This document shows, in pieces, positions 17,228 to 25,994 of a stretch of 64,000 nt of DNA; position 1 is the stretch's first letter; each line of letters opens with the position of its first letter. The notes beneath the pieces were generated by a model, which saw nothing but the letters and a program-made list of their open reading frames with translations, searched no databases and was not told the DNA's origin. The translations under genes were made by a program, and so were the position numbers. The DNA lies in the NCBI GenBank assembly GCA_017412605.1, contig JAFPWY010000012.1, positions 124,001 through 188,000 of the forward strand. The letters are read 5' to 3'. This DNA comes from Fibrobacter sp. (GTDB lineage Bacteria > Fibrobacterota > Fibrobacteria > Fibrobacterales > Fibrobacteraceae).

Positions 17228-19435
17228 TTAAATACTGTTCTTGTTCTTCAGGCAGCGGGCATAGTGAAGATCACCAGCAAGCGATTGCTTTTTAAACGAT
17301 GCAGATGTCGCATCCAAAGAGAAATAACGGGCATTGGGTGAATTAATACCCACATTTTTATCCAATTTTATCCAGAATGTACTTTCAACGCCCATGTCGG
17401 CCACTGTTTTACGGTTGGAGTATGTATTTTCATATCCAGCAGGGTACGCATGGAATCCGAAACGGTCCGTTCCGGCGGCGTTCTTTTCTATCCATCCATT
17501 TTTCGACTTCAAGGAAGTGGCCACATCTTCGTCGCCATTAAACAGGTCCACATAATCCATCAATTCTTCAAACTCGGCTGCACTCGGGATATGGAAGCCT
17601 ACCGGGCAAATTCCCTGGTGTTCTTCTTGTAGAATGCATTTACCATTCATAACGCCACAATAGTTGACGTTATCCCCTGTAGGATTTCTATACTCGTTTG
17701 AATTTGGATCAAATTCAACTGCGTCATGGAATGCGGCAATCTCAAACGTAGCGCCAAAACCTTCACAATTCTCGGCATCTCGCTCGAAGCAGTAGAATCT
17801 ATTATTTAAATAGTACTTCACATTTTCGGCCATCCAGACCTGGCCTCCAATACCGACAGTATTGTAGACATGGTCATCGAAACCGTCTTTCACGGTTCCC
17901 TTTTCGGAATTTGCCAAATCAAATTCCCACAAGCCATTCGTGCAGGTATAAGCGGAATGTTCATGCTTGAAAGTTTTTCCTTCAATCGCTTCCGTGCAGC
18001 CTTTGTTCAAATATTTTTCACGGTCCCCTGCAGGTCTGAAGGCTCCATCGTCAAACACATACAAGCTATCCTTGTTGACGATGCCCTTGTGCGTTTCACC
18101 TTCTTCGAAATCGCGGCCAAGGTTCGCAGTATCCTTTTCGATATCATCGGCAATGCGCCAAACTTTACCGACCGAGGCAGAATCCACACAGGTGTAGCGG
18201 ACTTCTTTATCTTTCACGGCAACACCTTTAGGCATGTTCTTTACCGTGCCAACGGGAACGTCGATGCTGCCACAATCGTCTAGGCCGAAGTAAGTGGACC
18301 AGAAGTGACGCACATATTTTTCAAAGTCAGGCACGTCGCCGCTTATTTTCCAGGAAAGGACGTTCTTCCTGATTGTCGGCATTTTTCCACCCAAGTCAAT
18401 TTCTTGTGCCCAGAAGGCCAATGAATCCAGCGTTTTTTTGTCATCCCAGGTTCCGTCTTCGGCCATGTCCTCGCTCAATGCGGTAAGGCGTTCCATAATT
18501 TCGCTTGAGGAGAGGCCGGTCGGCAGAATCACGGAGACCGCAAGCAGGGCCGCATTGGCTTTGTCTGTTCCGAAAATATCCAGGTCTTCTGAATAGCCGA
18601 ACTCGTCCGCATCAATATAGAACATCGCAAAGATTTCCTTTTCTGCTTGTTCCTTGGCTTTGGCAAGCGTCATCTTGGGATTTTCGTCGAGGAGGTTCGC
18701 CACGCGGTCGTATTCCAGGTGCGTTATCAGGTTCACGTTCACGTTGGTGCGGTCGCCGTCCAAGTCCGAAAGGGCGCGGAGCGTGATGTTTTTGTCTGAT
18801 TTTTTTCCAGTCATTTCGTCACGGAACGTTCCTGTTGCCGTTAGATGCACATACGAAGATACAAGGGAAACGTTCTTGATTTTGAATGAGCCGTCATCCG
18901 AAGAAATCGTCCCATTGAAGGAGCGCCCAGTCTGCTTCAACTCGTTCGAGCCATCCAGTTCAAAAGCGGTCACGCTGGAGCCCTTCGCAAAAGGGCCCTT
19001 CTGCGATACGCCGGTGATTGCGGCGTTTTCGATGACAAACTCCGTTTTTTCAGCATCCGCAGAATCCTTGACAAAGACCGTGTCCTTTGTTTTTACGGAA
19101 TCCTTGAGAACGACCGTGTCCTTGACAACAACCGTATCTTTGACCTTCTCCGTATCCTTGTTCTTCTCTGAATCTTTATCCTTTGCCGAATCTTTATCTT
19201 TCGCCGAATCCTTGTCCTTCGTAGAATCTTTTTCCTTCGTCGAAGTTTTGTCCTTGGCCGAATCCTTGTCTTTCACCTTGACATCTACCGAGTCGCGGCT
19301 AAAGACGGAGTCCTGTTCAGCAATTTTGTCGGAGTCACTGGTCGTGTAATTGGTTGCCGAATCCCCGGAACACGCCATGAGCATCGCACTCGAACAGACC
19401 GCGGCCAAGAAGAGATTCTTGTGCATCTTTTTCAT
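17228..19435 (-). CDS. FISUMP-domain lipoprotein with a Lys-Asp repeat linker
   Basis: The signal peptide MKKMHKNLFLAAVCSSAMLMAC has a lipobox and AGGGGAA upstream. Residues ~45-130 are a highly repetitive linker of KDKDSA/KDTVVV-like units. Residues ~135-215 resemble a carboxypeptidase-regulatory or prealbumin-like surface module (ITGVSQKGPFAKGSSVTAFELD). The C-terminal part (~535-735) is a Fibrobacter succinogenes major paralogous domain: VYNTVGIGGQVWMAENVKYY, then GICPVGFHIPSAAEFEEL, ending YARCLKN. These proteins are surface-exposed and of unknown function. Confidence 0.85.
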   Translation of the reverse strand: MKKMHKNLFLAAVCSSAMLMACSGDSATNYTTSDSDKIAEQDSVFSRDSVDVKVKDKDSAKDKTSTKEKDSTKDKDSAKDKDSAKDKDSEKNKDTEKVKDTVVVKDTVVLKDSVKTKDTVFVKDSADAEKTEFVIENAAITGVSQKGPFAKGSSVTAFELDGSNELKQTGRSFNGTISSDDGSFKIKNVSLVSSYVHLTATGTFRDEMTGKKSDKNITLRALSDLDGDRTNVNVNLITHLEYDRVANLLDENPKMTLAKAKEQAEKEIFAMFYIDADEFGYSEDLDIFGTDKANAALLAVSVILPTGLSSSEIMERLTALSEDMAEDGTWDDKKTLDSLAFWAQEIDLGGKMPTIRKNVLSWKISGDVPDFEKYVRHFWSTYFGLDDCGSIDVPVGTVKNMPKGVAVKDKEVRYTCVDSASVGKVWRIADDIEKDTANLGRDFEEGETHKGIVNKDSLYVFDDGAFRPAGDREKYLNKGCTEAIEGKTFKHEHSAYTCTNGLWEFDLANSEKGTVKDGFDDHVYNTVGIGGQVWMAENVKYYLNNRFYCFERDAENCEGFGATFEIAAFHDAVEFDPNSNEYRNPTGDNVNYCGVMNGKCILQEEHQGICPVGFHIPSAAEFEELMDYVDLFNGDEDVATSLKSKNGWIEKNAAGTDRFGFHAYPAGYENTYSNRKTVADMGVESTFWIKLDKNVGINSPNARYFSLDATSASFKKQSLAGDLHYARCLKNKNSI

Positions 19436-19499
19436 ATTTTCCCCTTTTCCATTTTTTTAGCTTGGACGAAATCCATACCGGATTTCTCTGATCGGACAA

Positions 19500-19507
19500 C
19501 AAATATA
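19500..19507 (-). promoter_or_regulatory. -10 element TATATTTG upstream of the FISUMP lipoprotein
   Basis: TATATTTG on the minus strand, about 64 nt upstream of the start at 19435. Confidence 0.45.
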
Positions 19508-19563
19508 AACGAATTTTGAAAAAGCTGTCAACGTGTTAGAATGTGAATCAGCTGATTTATACG

Positions 19564-19593
19564 AAAAATCCCGGCGACCGAAGCCGCCGGGAT
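19564..19593 (-). terminator. Terminator of the GH5 cellulase gene
   Basis: On the minus strand ATCCCGGCG-GCTTCGGT-CGCCGGGAT followed by TTTTTCG; a 9-bp perfect stem. Confidence 0.85.
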
Positions 19594-19615
19594 GCCTCTC
19601 TCTCATTATGAAAAT

Positions 19616-21082
19616 TTATTTAAGTGTGACACCCGCTTGCGACAAGGATTGTCCCTGGCTGACTTGTACCACGTATTTCCCAGCGGGCAGGCCCTTCAGC
19701 TCGACGTTGTGCGTTCCGCCGGAAAGCTGTAGGGTCTGCGCCATCCGGGCGTGTCCGAGCGCGTCGAACACTTTTACCTTGACCGTGCCGTTTTTGTTGA
19801 TGATGAAGGATACGGTCCGGTCATGGATGGTTAACGCGGCCGGGGCAGCGGCGATGGGGTGGAGGGCATCTGCGCTGCTTTTGGGGGTGGGGGAACTGCT
19901 TGTCGGGGCGGGAGTTGAACTTGTCGGTGCGCTGCTGCTGGAGGCCGGTTTCTGCTCTTCGGCTGGTGCGGAAGACGAAGCGGGCGCCTTTGTCGGGCAG
20001 AGCGTATAGGTTTCCGCGTTCGTGCTCAGGTATCTCTTGAGCGTGTCGCCGGATTTGGTAAATGTGAGGCTTGTCGGGGTGGCTGTGGCGGAGTCGAACG
20101 CGGCGGAGCCTTCGTTGATCCTCGATGCCGACCAGTTCGCCCAGGAGAGCTTGTGCTCGTTCATCCAGTTTTGCCAGCCGTCGTTGTCGCCCGCGACGCT
20201 GCCCTTGCCGTCGGAGGTCGTGACGCCCCATTCGCTCACGAACACGGAGAGGCCCGCTTTCATTGCTTCTACGGCGTTTTCGCCTTCGCAGGGCCAGCTC
20301 TGCCCGAACATGCCTTCGTGCTTTCCGCTAAAGCAGTGCGTTCCGGCATAGTAGTGGAACGTATAGGCGGTGTTCTGCTTGGGGTCGTTGATTTCGCTGC
20401 CGATGACGCGGTTGGGGTACTGGTCCCATTCCGGCGTGCCCACGAGAATCAAGTTGTCGGAATATTTGCGGATTTCGGCCACCACGGCGTCGGCGTAGGT
20501 CTTGATGACGCTCCACTCGATTTTCTGTGGCTCGTTGAAAACTTCGAAAATGACGTTGTCGTACTGGCCGTAGGCCTGGGCCATCTCGCCGAAGAACTTG
20601 ACCGCGTTTTGAGTCTGCGTGTTTGCTGTATGCGAATGCCAGTCGATGATGACGTAGATGTCCTGTTTGATGGCCGCCTCGACGACTCTTTTTACAAATT
20701 GAGTCTGCGAATCGGGTTGGACAGCGTAACCGATGTACTTGCCCTTGGTCCAGTTTTCGTTGCCGGCTGCCATGGCCGCGCGCACAATCTGGATTTTCAT
20801 GTCTTTCACCATGGTGGTTATACCGTCTTCGCTCCAGAAGTCGAGGGCCTCGTCCATGAGGCTCCAGTAGAGACTCATGCCGCGCACCTGCACCTCGGCG
20901 CCGTCCTTGACGCCTTCGCAGCTGCCGTAAATTTGTCCTTTGTTCTGGCTATTTTTGCCTGCGATGAGCTTGCCGTACTGGCTCACGGGACCCACACGGG
21001 TCGGCGTGATGTCTGCCGCCATGGCGCTCGCGCAGAATGCCGCTGCGATGGCTATCGTCGTATATTTGAACCAGGTTTTCAT
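19616..21082 (-). CDS. Secreted GH5 endoglucanase with type-9-like C-terminal sorting domain
   Basis: The start at 21082 has GGAG 6 nt upstream and gives signal peptide MKTWFKYTTIAIAAAFCASAMA. The catalytic domain (~35-355) shows the GH5 landmarks: QIVRAAM (Arg), IDWHSH, EVFNEPQ (acid/base Glu), HYYAGTH and VSEWGVT (nucleophile Glu). The layout is like bacterial GH5_2 cellulases, which hydrolyse internal beta-1,4-glucan bonds. A Pro/Ser/Thr-rich linker (~360-415) leads to a beta-sandwich tail ending LPAGKYVVQVSQGQSLSQAG, resembling T9SS type A sorting domains. It stands alone with its own terminator. Confidence 0.9.
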   Translation of the reverse strand: MKTWFKYTTIAIAAAFCASAMAADITPTRVGPVSQYGKLIAGKNSQNKGQIYGSCEGVKDGAEVQVRGMSLYWSLMDEALDFWSEDGITTMVKDMKIQIVRAAMAAGNENWTKGKYIGYAVQPDSQTQFVKRVVEAAIKQDIYVIIDWHSHTANTQTQNAVKFFGEMAQAYGQYDNVIFEVFNEPQKIEWSVIKTYADAVVAEIRKYSDNLILVGTPEWDQYPNRVIGSEINDPKQNTAYTFHYYAGTHCFSGKHEGMFGQSWPCEGENAVEAMKAGLSVFVSEWGVTTSDGKGSVAGDNDGWQNWMNEHKLSWANWSASRINEGSAAFDSATATPTSLTFTKSGDTLKRYLSTNAETYTLCPTKAPASSSAPAEEQKPASSSSAPTSSTPAPTSSSPTPKSSADALHPIAAAPAALTIHDRTVSFIINKNGTVKVKVFDALGHARMAQTLQLSGGTHNVELKGLPAGKYVVQVSQGQSLSQAGVTLK

Positions 21083-21198
21083 CTTCCACTCCATTTTCAA
21101 CCTTACCATAATTTACGTGTTTTTTCGCATTTTGGGCAAAAAATAGGGCGGAAAGTGTATACCACAGGAACCAGGTGCAAAATGTTCGGGTAATTTCA

Positions 21199-21232
21199 AA
21201 AAAATCCCGAGAAAATTGCTTTTCTCGGGGTG
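21199..21232 (-). terminator. Terminator of the 133-aa unknown gene
   Basis: On the minus strand a long perfect stem CCCGAGAAAAG / CTTTTCTCGGG-type hairpin is followed by ATTTTTTTG. Confidence 0.85.
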
Positions 21233-21273
21233 TTTTGGGCGTTTTTTGTGCCCGGTGATGTCGGCGTTATTGC

Positions 21274-21675
21274 CTATTTGACGAATGCGCTCAGCAGCTT
21301 TTTGGCCTCGTCACCTGCGGCGAAGCGGATTTCGCCTATGGTGTGGTACTCGAATCCTGAGAACTGCTGCAGGTGCAGTGCGGCGAACTCGCGGTCCTGC
21401 GAGTAGCACAGGTTCAGGCGGAAATTCCCGTTGGCGCTTGTCTCCGGACGGCCCTCTTTTTTGAGGACGGCAAAGAGTTCGCTTTGTGTAGCTTCGAGAA
21501 TCGCCTTGACCTTTTGGCCTTCGGCGGGGCTGTAATCCAGGCAAACTCCCACGACGGGCGTGTTTGTCGGGGTGTAGGTGACTTTGGTCATGAGACCGAA
21601 GCACTTTTTTTCGGTCTTGATATAGATTTGGTTGAAGAGGGCGCTCGCCATCTCCATTTTGGAAATGTTTTCCAT
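21274..21675 (-). CDS. Unknown cytoplasmic protein, 133 aa
   Basis: I do not recognise this protein. It has no signal peptide or membrane segment and is mixed alpha/beta in character, with FGLMTKVTYTPTNTPVVGVCLDY in the N-terminal third and FRLNLCYSQDREFAALHLQQF in the C-terminal half. GGAGAAAG precedes the ATG and a strong terminator follows, so it is a real gene. It lies on the same strand as the operon upstream (24967-21784), 108 bp away, and may be its last member. Confidence 0.6.
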   Translation of the reverse strand: MENISKMEMASALFNQIYIKTEKKCFGLMTKVTYTPTNTPVVGVCLDYSPAEGQKVKAILEATQSELFAVLKKEGRPETSANGNFRLNLCYSQDREFAALHLQQFSGFEYHTIGEIRFAAGDEAKKLLSAFVK

Positions 21676-21783
21676 TTTCTTTCTCCGACGGAATAAACCG
21701 TCTTGTTAAATTATTTGATTTTTTTCGCTGTTGATTCTGTTGACCGGTGGTCTCCAGAATGGCAATGTGGAGAAAGAATCTTG

Positions 21784-22218
21784 TTAACAGAGAATCCGTT
21801 TTAGCGTGAATACGTAATAATCTTTGGGTGCTTGGTATGCGAGCGGGGTAGGGAACCCGTTGTGTGCGGTAATGCGGGGTGTGCAGTGGATGCCCGCAGG
21901 TGCCGCGGCTCGTCTGGAAAATCCGGAATCGCGCCCGCCGAATCCTTGGAAGTTGCCGCTCCGGAATGTCCGCGAAAGCGTCTGTTGGCCAGGTCTGCGG
22001 GTGAGTAAAACGGCTTCCGATGTCGTCTCGCGGGAGAGGAATAACGGCTCGCCAGCAAAGTCGTTGGCGAGAAGGTCGTGGCTTGCGCCGTCTGAAACCT
22101 GGACCGCATCGGAGGAATTCCCGTAATCGTAAACAAAAGACCCTTCGACAACAGCGGCACCAATCGCGAATACTGCGACCGCAATCATCGAGAGGATATT
22201 TTGCCTAAGGAATTTCAT
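21784..22218 (-). CDS. Unknown small secreted or membrane-anchored protein
   Basis: The start overlaps the upstream stop codon (ATGA), which argues for a genuine coupled gene. The N-terminus MKFLRQNILSMIAVAVFAIGAAVVEG is a signal peptide or membrane anchor. The mature part is Arg/Gly/Ser-rich with no recognised domain and ends PKDYYVFTLKRILC. The low-complexity middle makes function and even reading-frame reality somewhat uncertain. Confidence 0.45.
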   Translation of the reverse strand: MKFLRQNILSMIAVAVFAIGAAVVEGSFVYDYGNSSDAVQVSDGASHDLLANDFAGEPLFLSRETTSEAVLLTRRPGQQTLSRTFRSGNFQGFGGRDSGFSRRAAAPAGIHCTPRITAHNGFPTPLAYQAPKDYYVFTLKRILC

Positions 22219-23075
22219 TTTACCTCAGTGCCGTTTACGCGGCTTATTTTTCCATCAAAATAGATAAAATCGCCGTCCTTGTTCTTCCATACGGCGCGGA
22301 AGACGGTCGGGCGCCTGATTCCATCCGAGTATTCCTTGTAATTTACGCACTGCGCTTCCCAGGGAGTGTATACGATGCTCCCGTCGGGGGCGATTTGCCC
22401 GCGGTCATTCGTCGTGAACGAGATCATCTCGTAGGAATCGTTGAAGTGGAAAACTCCGGATGTGCTCACGCCCTTGTTCGTGATGGTGGCTTCTACGGTA
22501 TGCTCGTCAACTTGCTTGAACGTGATGAAATCTTTCAGGAGCGCTTCCGGCAAGAAGAATGCTTCGGCAAGGTAGGTGATGAGACATGCCTTGTCCATTT
22601 CGGGGCCAGTCTGGTCGAATAGAGTAAAGAGTTTCACGAGGACGCCCTTCATGCCGCCCTTGCCATCCATGTAGTAATCGTATCCCTGGAAGGGAATGCC
22701 GAACATCTTGCTATCGATAAATGCAAGCCTGTCTGGGGAATCGGCAAAGTCTGTGTGCGTGTAATCAATCTTGAGGCGAGGCTTGTTTACGCCCAAGCCG
22801 AAATTGACATCCCTGTATTCCATCGATAAGACGTTCTGCCGCTTTGCTCCGATGTAGCCGTTCAATTCCAGATACTTTTGAATTGTTGGCGGCAAGTCCT
22901 TGAAATCGTCTGCTGTATATTTATCGCTGGCGACGGCTGCGATTTTTTGCGTCCTTGCTTCGACATCCGTTTTGAACTGTGATTTGACGGGCGAATAGGG
23001 AATATTGAACCACACCGCTAGAATCAAGATGAGAGCGGCAACAACAATTAGGACTATCATAAACTTTTTCTTCAT
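22215..23075 (-). CDS. Membrane-anchored protein resembling DUF6544
   Basis: One N-terminal transmembrane helix (MIVLIVVAALILILAVWFNI) is followed by a ~265-aa extracytoplasmic domain. The segment DLPPTIQKYLELNGYIG and the later beta-rich part resemble the DUF6544/DUF6920 group (LPpPVrryL start). No catalytic motif is visible. It starts at the base next to the stop of the U32-like gene and overlaps the following gene by 4 nt, so it is translated as part of one operon. Confidence 0.55.
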   Translation of the reverse strand: MKKKFMIVLIVVAALILILAVWFNIPYSPVKSQFKTDVEARTQKIAAVASDKYTADDFKDLPPTIQKYLELNGYIGAKRQNVLSMEYRDVNFGLGVNKPRLKIDYTHTDFADSPDRLAFIDSKMFGIPFQGYDYYMDGKGGMKGVLVKLFTLFDQTGPEMDKACLITYLAEAFFLPEALLKDFITFKQVDEHTVEATITNKGVSTSGVFHFNDSYEMISFTTNDRGQIAPDGSIVYTPWEAQCVNYKEYSDGIRRPTVFRAVWKNKDGDFIYFDGKISRVNGTEVK

Positions 23076-23996
23076 CTAGAACAAATCCAGTGAGCTGTCC
23101 AGGTAGATTTCTTCGCGCACCTTGAGCTGGTGCTCGGGCCTAGTCATGTAGTAAAGTAGAAATTCCAGGATGATGGCGCTGCCGAGGCTGCGGCCCTCGA
23201 TTTTGAAGTGACGGAATCCCGCGGGAGCGTACACGTTCTGGATGTCGTTTATCCCGATAAAGCCGGGGTTCTTCATCGCGTCGGAGAAGCGGTAGCCTCT
23301 TTGGGCGGTGGGCGAGACGCATTCATGGTCAGCGCAGTCTTCGCCGAGGCTTTTGCGGCTCACGTTCTCGTAGCAGTTCTTGCGGTCGTAACAGCCGAAC
23401 CAGCAGCATTCATTGCACAGGAATTCGACCTTCTTTTTTTGCACATCCGTGAGTGTGCTCAGTTTGTCGAATTGCTTGTTCAGTCGGAAGTCCGGCACGA
23501 CAAATTTGAATTCATCGCGGCTTAGTTCGGCAACAAACTGCTCAAAGTCTGTAATTACTTTCGTGGTCGAAGATACAAAATAGAATCCGGGATACTTTGC
23601 CTTGATGTAGTCGAGCAGGTGGTCCGAGTGAACGATGATGCCGGCACGGTCTTTGCCCGCGCCATTGTCTGCGCCGTTATCCGCGCAACATTCGAACATC
23701 TTGCACAACGCATTGCCCCGCGCGTCATCAAGGTGTTCTTCGCGAATCAATGAATTGCTGAAGGTAAGCCGAGGTGAAATCCCGTATTCCTTTATGAGTG
23801 CGGCAACCTTATCCGGGTCGGCATCGCCGAAACCGACGCGTCCGCCGCCCCAGATGCAGTCCTTCGGCGCTCCATAGATGGAGCCGATATCGCACCAGTC
23901 ATAAAAATATTCCCGGTGCTCGCGCCAAAGCGGCAAGAAGGCCTTGTACAGGTCATAAAATTCGAACAGTCCGGGAAGGTGGTAAAAGATTTTCAT
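23076..23996 (-). CDS. U32-peptidase-like Cys-rich protein
   Basis: The 306-aa protein has an alpha/beta barrel-like pattern (LTFSNSLI near residue 80, IIVHSDHLLDYIKAKYPG near 120, FYFVSSTTKV near 138) as in U32-type proteins. A Cys cluster follows: CNECCWFGCYDRKNCYENV (~190-208), then C in GEDCADHEC. U32 family enzymes use such cysteines for Fe-S clusters and act on RNA or ubiquinone substrates; the substrate here is unknown. It sits 2 bp after the CBM-like secreted protein gene and directly before the DUF6544-like gene. Confidence 0.55.
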   Translation of the reverse strand: MKIFYHLPGLFEFYDLYKAFLPLWREHREYFYDWCDIGSIYGAPKDCIWGGGRVGFGDADPDKVAALIKEYGISPRLTFSNSLIREEHLDDARGNALCKMFECCADNGADNGAGKDRAGIIVHSDHLLDYIKAKYPGFYFVSSTTKVITDFEQFVAELSRDEFKFVVPDFRLNKQFDKLSTLTDVQKKKVEFLCNECCWFGCYDRKNCYENVSRKSLGEDCADHECVSPTAQRGYRFSDAMKNPGFIGINDIQNVYAPAGFRHFKIEGRSLGSAIILEFLLYYMTRPEHQLKVREEIYLDSSLDLF

Positions 23997-23998
23997 TA

Positions 23999-24967
23999 CT
24001 ACTTCAGGACAATTTTGCCGCTGAAATCAACAGACTTGTTGGAAATACGGACTATGTAGACGCCCGCATCAAGGGCGGATAGGTCAAGAGAGGAAGTTCC
24101 CGTCACGGAACCCTTCTTGACAATCTTACCCTGGAGATTGGCAATCTTGACGGAAGCGCTGGACGTAATCCCGGTGAAGGAAACCTTTCGGCCTGCAACG
24201 ATCGTGTTTACGCTTGAAACTGTTCGGTGGATCTTGAGCGCGTTCTCCTTATGAGGGCATGCGTCTAATGACCCGATTTGGGATATGTAGAAGTCTCCTT
24301 CCGTACTTTCCTTAGCTTGGACCTTGAACTTGATGGCAACGAGCTTAGCGGCAGCTTCCGGGCCGGTAATTTTGTCACTCTTGCCAAAACCGGCCTGCGC
24401 GAAACTTTCCCAAGGAAATCTCTTTGTTGTGCCGTCGTAGCTATCCCAAGGATATCCCTTTGTAGTGCTGTCTTTGTACTCGGGAAGCTCGACAACTGGC
24501 GTATCGTAATTCAAAGCTTTGTCGATGTCCTCGCCGAGACTCAATTCAAGCGTGGCAGGGAGGGTAGAAGAATAACGAATGCAAATACCACCCCACATAG
24601 TAGCATCACCTGCTACCGGGGTGCTGTCCGTTGGGCTGGCGTAGCCGACGACGTTGAAGCCGACTCCGACGAACGGGTCGTAGGTCGTGTCTGCTCTAGA
24701 TAGTATGATATGGCCGCAAATGCCTTGACAGTGTTCAATCACGGGTTGAAAGGAGTTCTCGTTCCCTTCCATACCCTTATCGACCGGCCATATGATTTTG
24801 GACTGGCCGTTGTGAATGGAATCGTTGAACTCGAACCAATAACCTTCTGTTTTGGTTTCGTTTTCAAGTTCTGTACGGACCCTTTCTGAGTAGCCCTCCC
24901 AAAGCTGGAAGGCCATTGCCACTGCGGACAATGCTGCCACGGTAGTGTATAATAGTCTGATATTCAT
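23999..24967 (-). CDS. Secreted CBM11-like protein with type-9-like C-terminal sorting domain
   Basis: Signal peptide MNIRLLYTTVAALSAVAMA; AGGAGGG upstream. Residues ~20-225 form a jelly-roll-like module with EGYWFEFNDS, MWGGICIRYSS, ATLELSLGED and a final AIKFKVQAK, similar in pattern to CBM11-type glucan-binding modules. Residues ~240-322 form a sorting domain ending SALDAGVYIVRISNKSVDFS, like T9SS type A. It is first in an operon with the U32-like and DUF6544-like genes. Ligand not provable by eye. Confidence 0.65.
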   Translation of the reverse strand: MNIRLLYTTVAALSAVAMAFQLWEGYSERVRTELENETKTEGYWFEFNDSIHNGQSKIIWPVDKGMEGNENSFQPVIEHCQGICGHIILSRADTTYDPFVGVGFNVVGYASPTDSTPVAGDATMWGGICIRYSSTLPATLELSLGEDIDKALNYDTPVVELPEYKDSTTKGYPWDSYDGTTKRFPWESFAQAGFGKSDKITGPEAAAKLVAIKFKVQAKESTEGDFYISQIGSLDACPHKENALKIHRTVSSVNTIVAGRKVSFTGITSSASVKIANLQGKIVKKGSVTGTSSLDLSALDAGVYIVRISNKSVDFSGKIVLK

Positions 24968-24980
24968 AACGCCCTCCTGT

Positions 24981-24988
24981 CAAAGATA
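24981..24988 (-). promoter_or_regulatory. -10 element TATCTTTG for the CBM-like operon
   Basis: TATCTTTG on the minus strand, 13 nt upstream of the ATG at 24967, with AGGAGGG between them. Confidence 0.5.
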
Positions 24989-25092
24989 ACATAAAAAGTC
25001 TAGGTGGCTTATTTGAAAATTCAAGGAAAATGCTTAATTCTGTGATTTTAACGGCACTTTATTGCTTTTTTTATTTTTGTATCATGAAAGTA

Positions 25093-25121
25093 TTGACTGA
25101 TGATACAAAATGGGTTATATT
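25093..25121 (+). promoter_or_regulatory. Strong promoter of the TIGR02147/lipoprotein module
   Basis: -35 TTGACT (25093-25098), 17-bp spacer, -10 TATATT (25116-25121), about 39 nt upstream of the TIGR02147 start at 25160. Confidence 0.75.
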
Positions 25122-25159
25122 AATAGCACTGAATGAACCGTTTCGTGTTAGGAGTCTTT

Positions 25160-25984
25160 ATGAAACCAATAACGGAATATAATGATTATCGCTGCTGCAT
25201 GCAGGACTTTTACGATGAATGTAAGAGGACGGGGTCGTTTACATGGCGTGAATTTGCGCGTCTAGCAGGCTTCACTTCGCCAACGTACTTAAAGTTAGTG
25301 TGCGAAGGGAAAAGCAGCCTCAGCGAACTTGGAATCGAAAGGGTCGCGTCGGCCATGAACTTGGGTGGCTTCGAATGTGCTTATTTCCGCTATTTGGTGC
25401 GGTATAATCAGGCTAAGGATGACGAAACTAAAAAGAACGCCTTCGCCAGCATGAAGGATATCGCGAACGCCAACAAGATTCGTGTGGTTGACGCAGACGC
25501 TTTCACTTATTTTGAATCTTGGAAAAATCCGGTTTTGCGTGAACTCGTGGCGATGATGCCGGGGGCCACTCCCGAGGCTGTTGCCGAAATGTGCTGGCAG
25601 CCAATTACTGCTGATGAAGTCCGTAAATCCTTGGACTTTATGGTGAGTGTCGGAATTTTGAAGCGCAAGTCCAAGAATGTCTATGTGCAGACGGATAAGG
25701 GCCTGGTCGGAAATTCCGAAGTGATGCCTTTGGTGGTCCGCTCCATGCACCGTGAAATGGCGGGCTTTGCGCAGAAGGCTATTGACGCATTTGATATCCA
25801 GGAACGTGATGTTTCCGGCGTGACCATGGGGATTGACCGCGATGCCTATGAACAGATTGTGCGGGAGTTGGACTCCTGCCGCAGAAAGATTGTGGCTATT
25901 GCCAACATGAGTAAGGAACCTTGTCAAGTTTATCGCTTGAACTTGCAGATGTTCCCATTGTCAAAAAATACACTGAATAAATAG
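25160..25984 (+). CDS. TIGR02147 family putative regulator
   Basis: The start at 25160 is fixed by GGAG five bases upstream. The 274-aa soluble protein matches the TIGR02147 family, largely restricted to Fibrobacter and relatives: MKPITEYNDYRCCMQDFYDE, FTWREFARLAGFTSPTYLKL (helix-turn-helix-like, residues ~25-55), FESWKNPVLREL (~115), and a C-terminal FPLSK. It is thought to be a transcription regulator. The lipoprotein gene begins 10 bp downstream. A close paralogue at 57319 is also followed by lipoproteins. Confidence 0.85.
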   Translation: MKPITEYNDYRCCMQDFYDECKRTGSFTWREFARLAGFTSPTYLKLVCEGKSSLSELGIERVASAMNLGGFECAYFRYLVRYNQAKDDETKKNAFASMKDIANANKIRVVDADAFTYFESWKNPVLRELVAMMPGATPEAVAEMCWQPITADEVRKSLDFMVSVGILKRKSKNVYVQTDKGLVGNSEVMPLVVRSMHREMAGFAQKAIDAFDIQERDVSGVTMGIDRDAYEQIVRELDSCRRKIVAIANMSKEPCQVYRLNLQMFPLSKNTLNK

Positions 25985-25994
25985 GAGGGATGAC

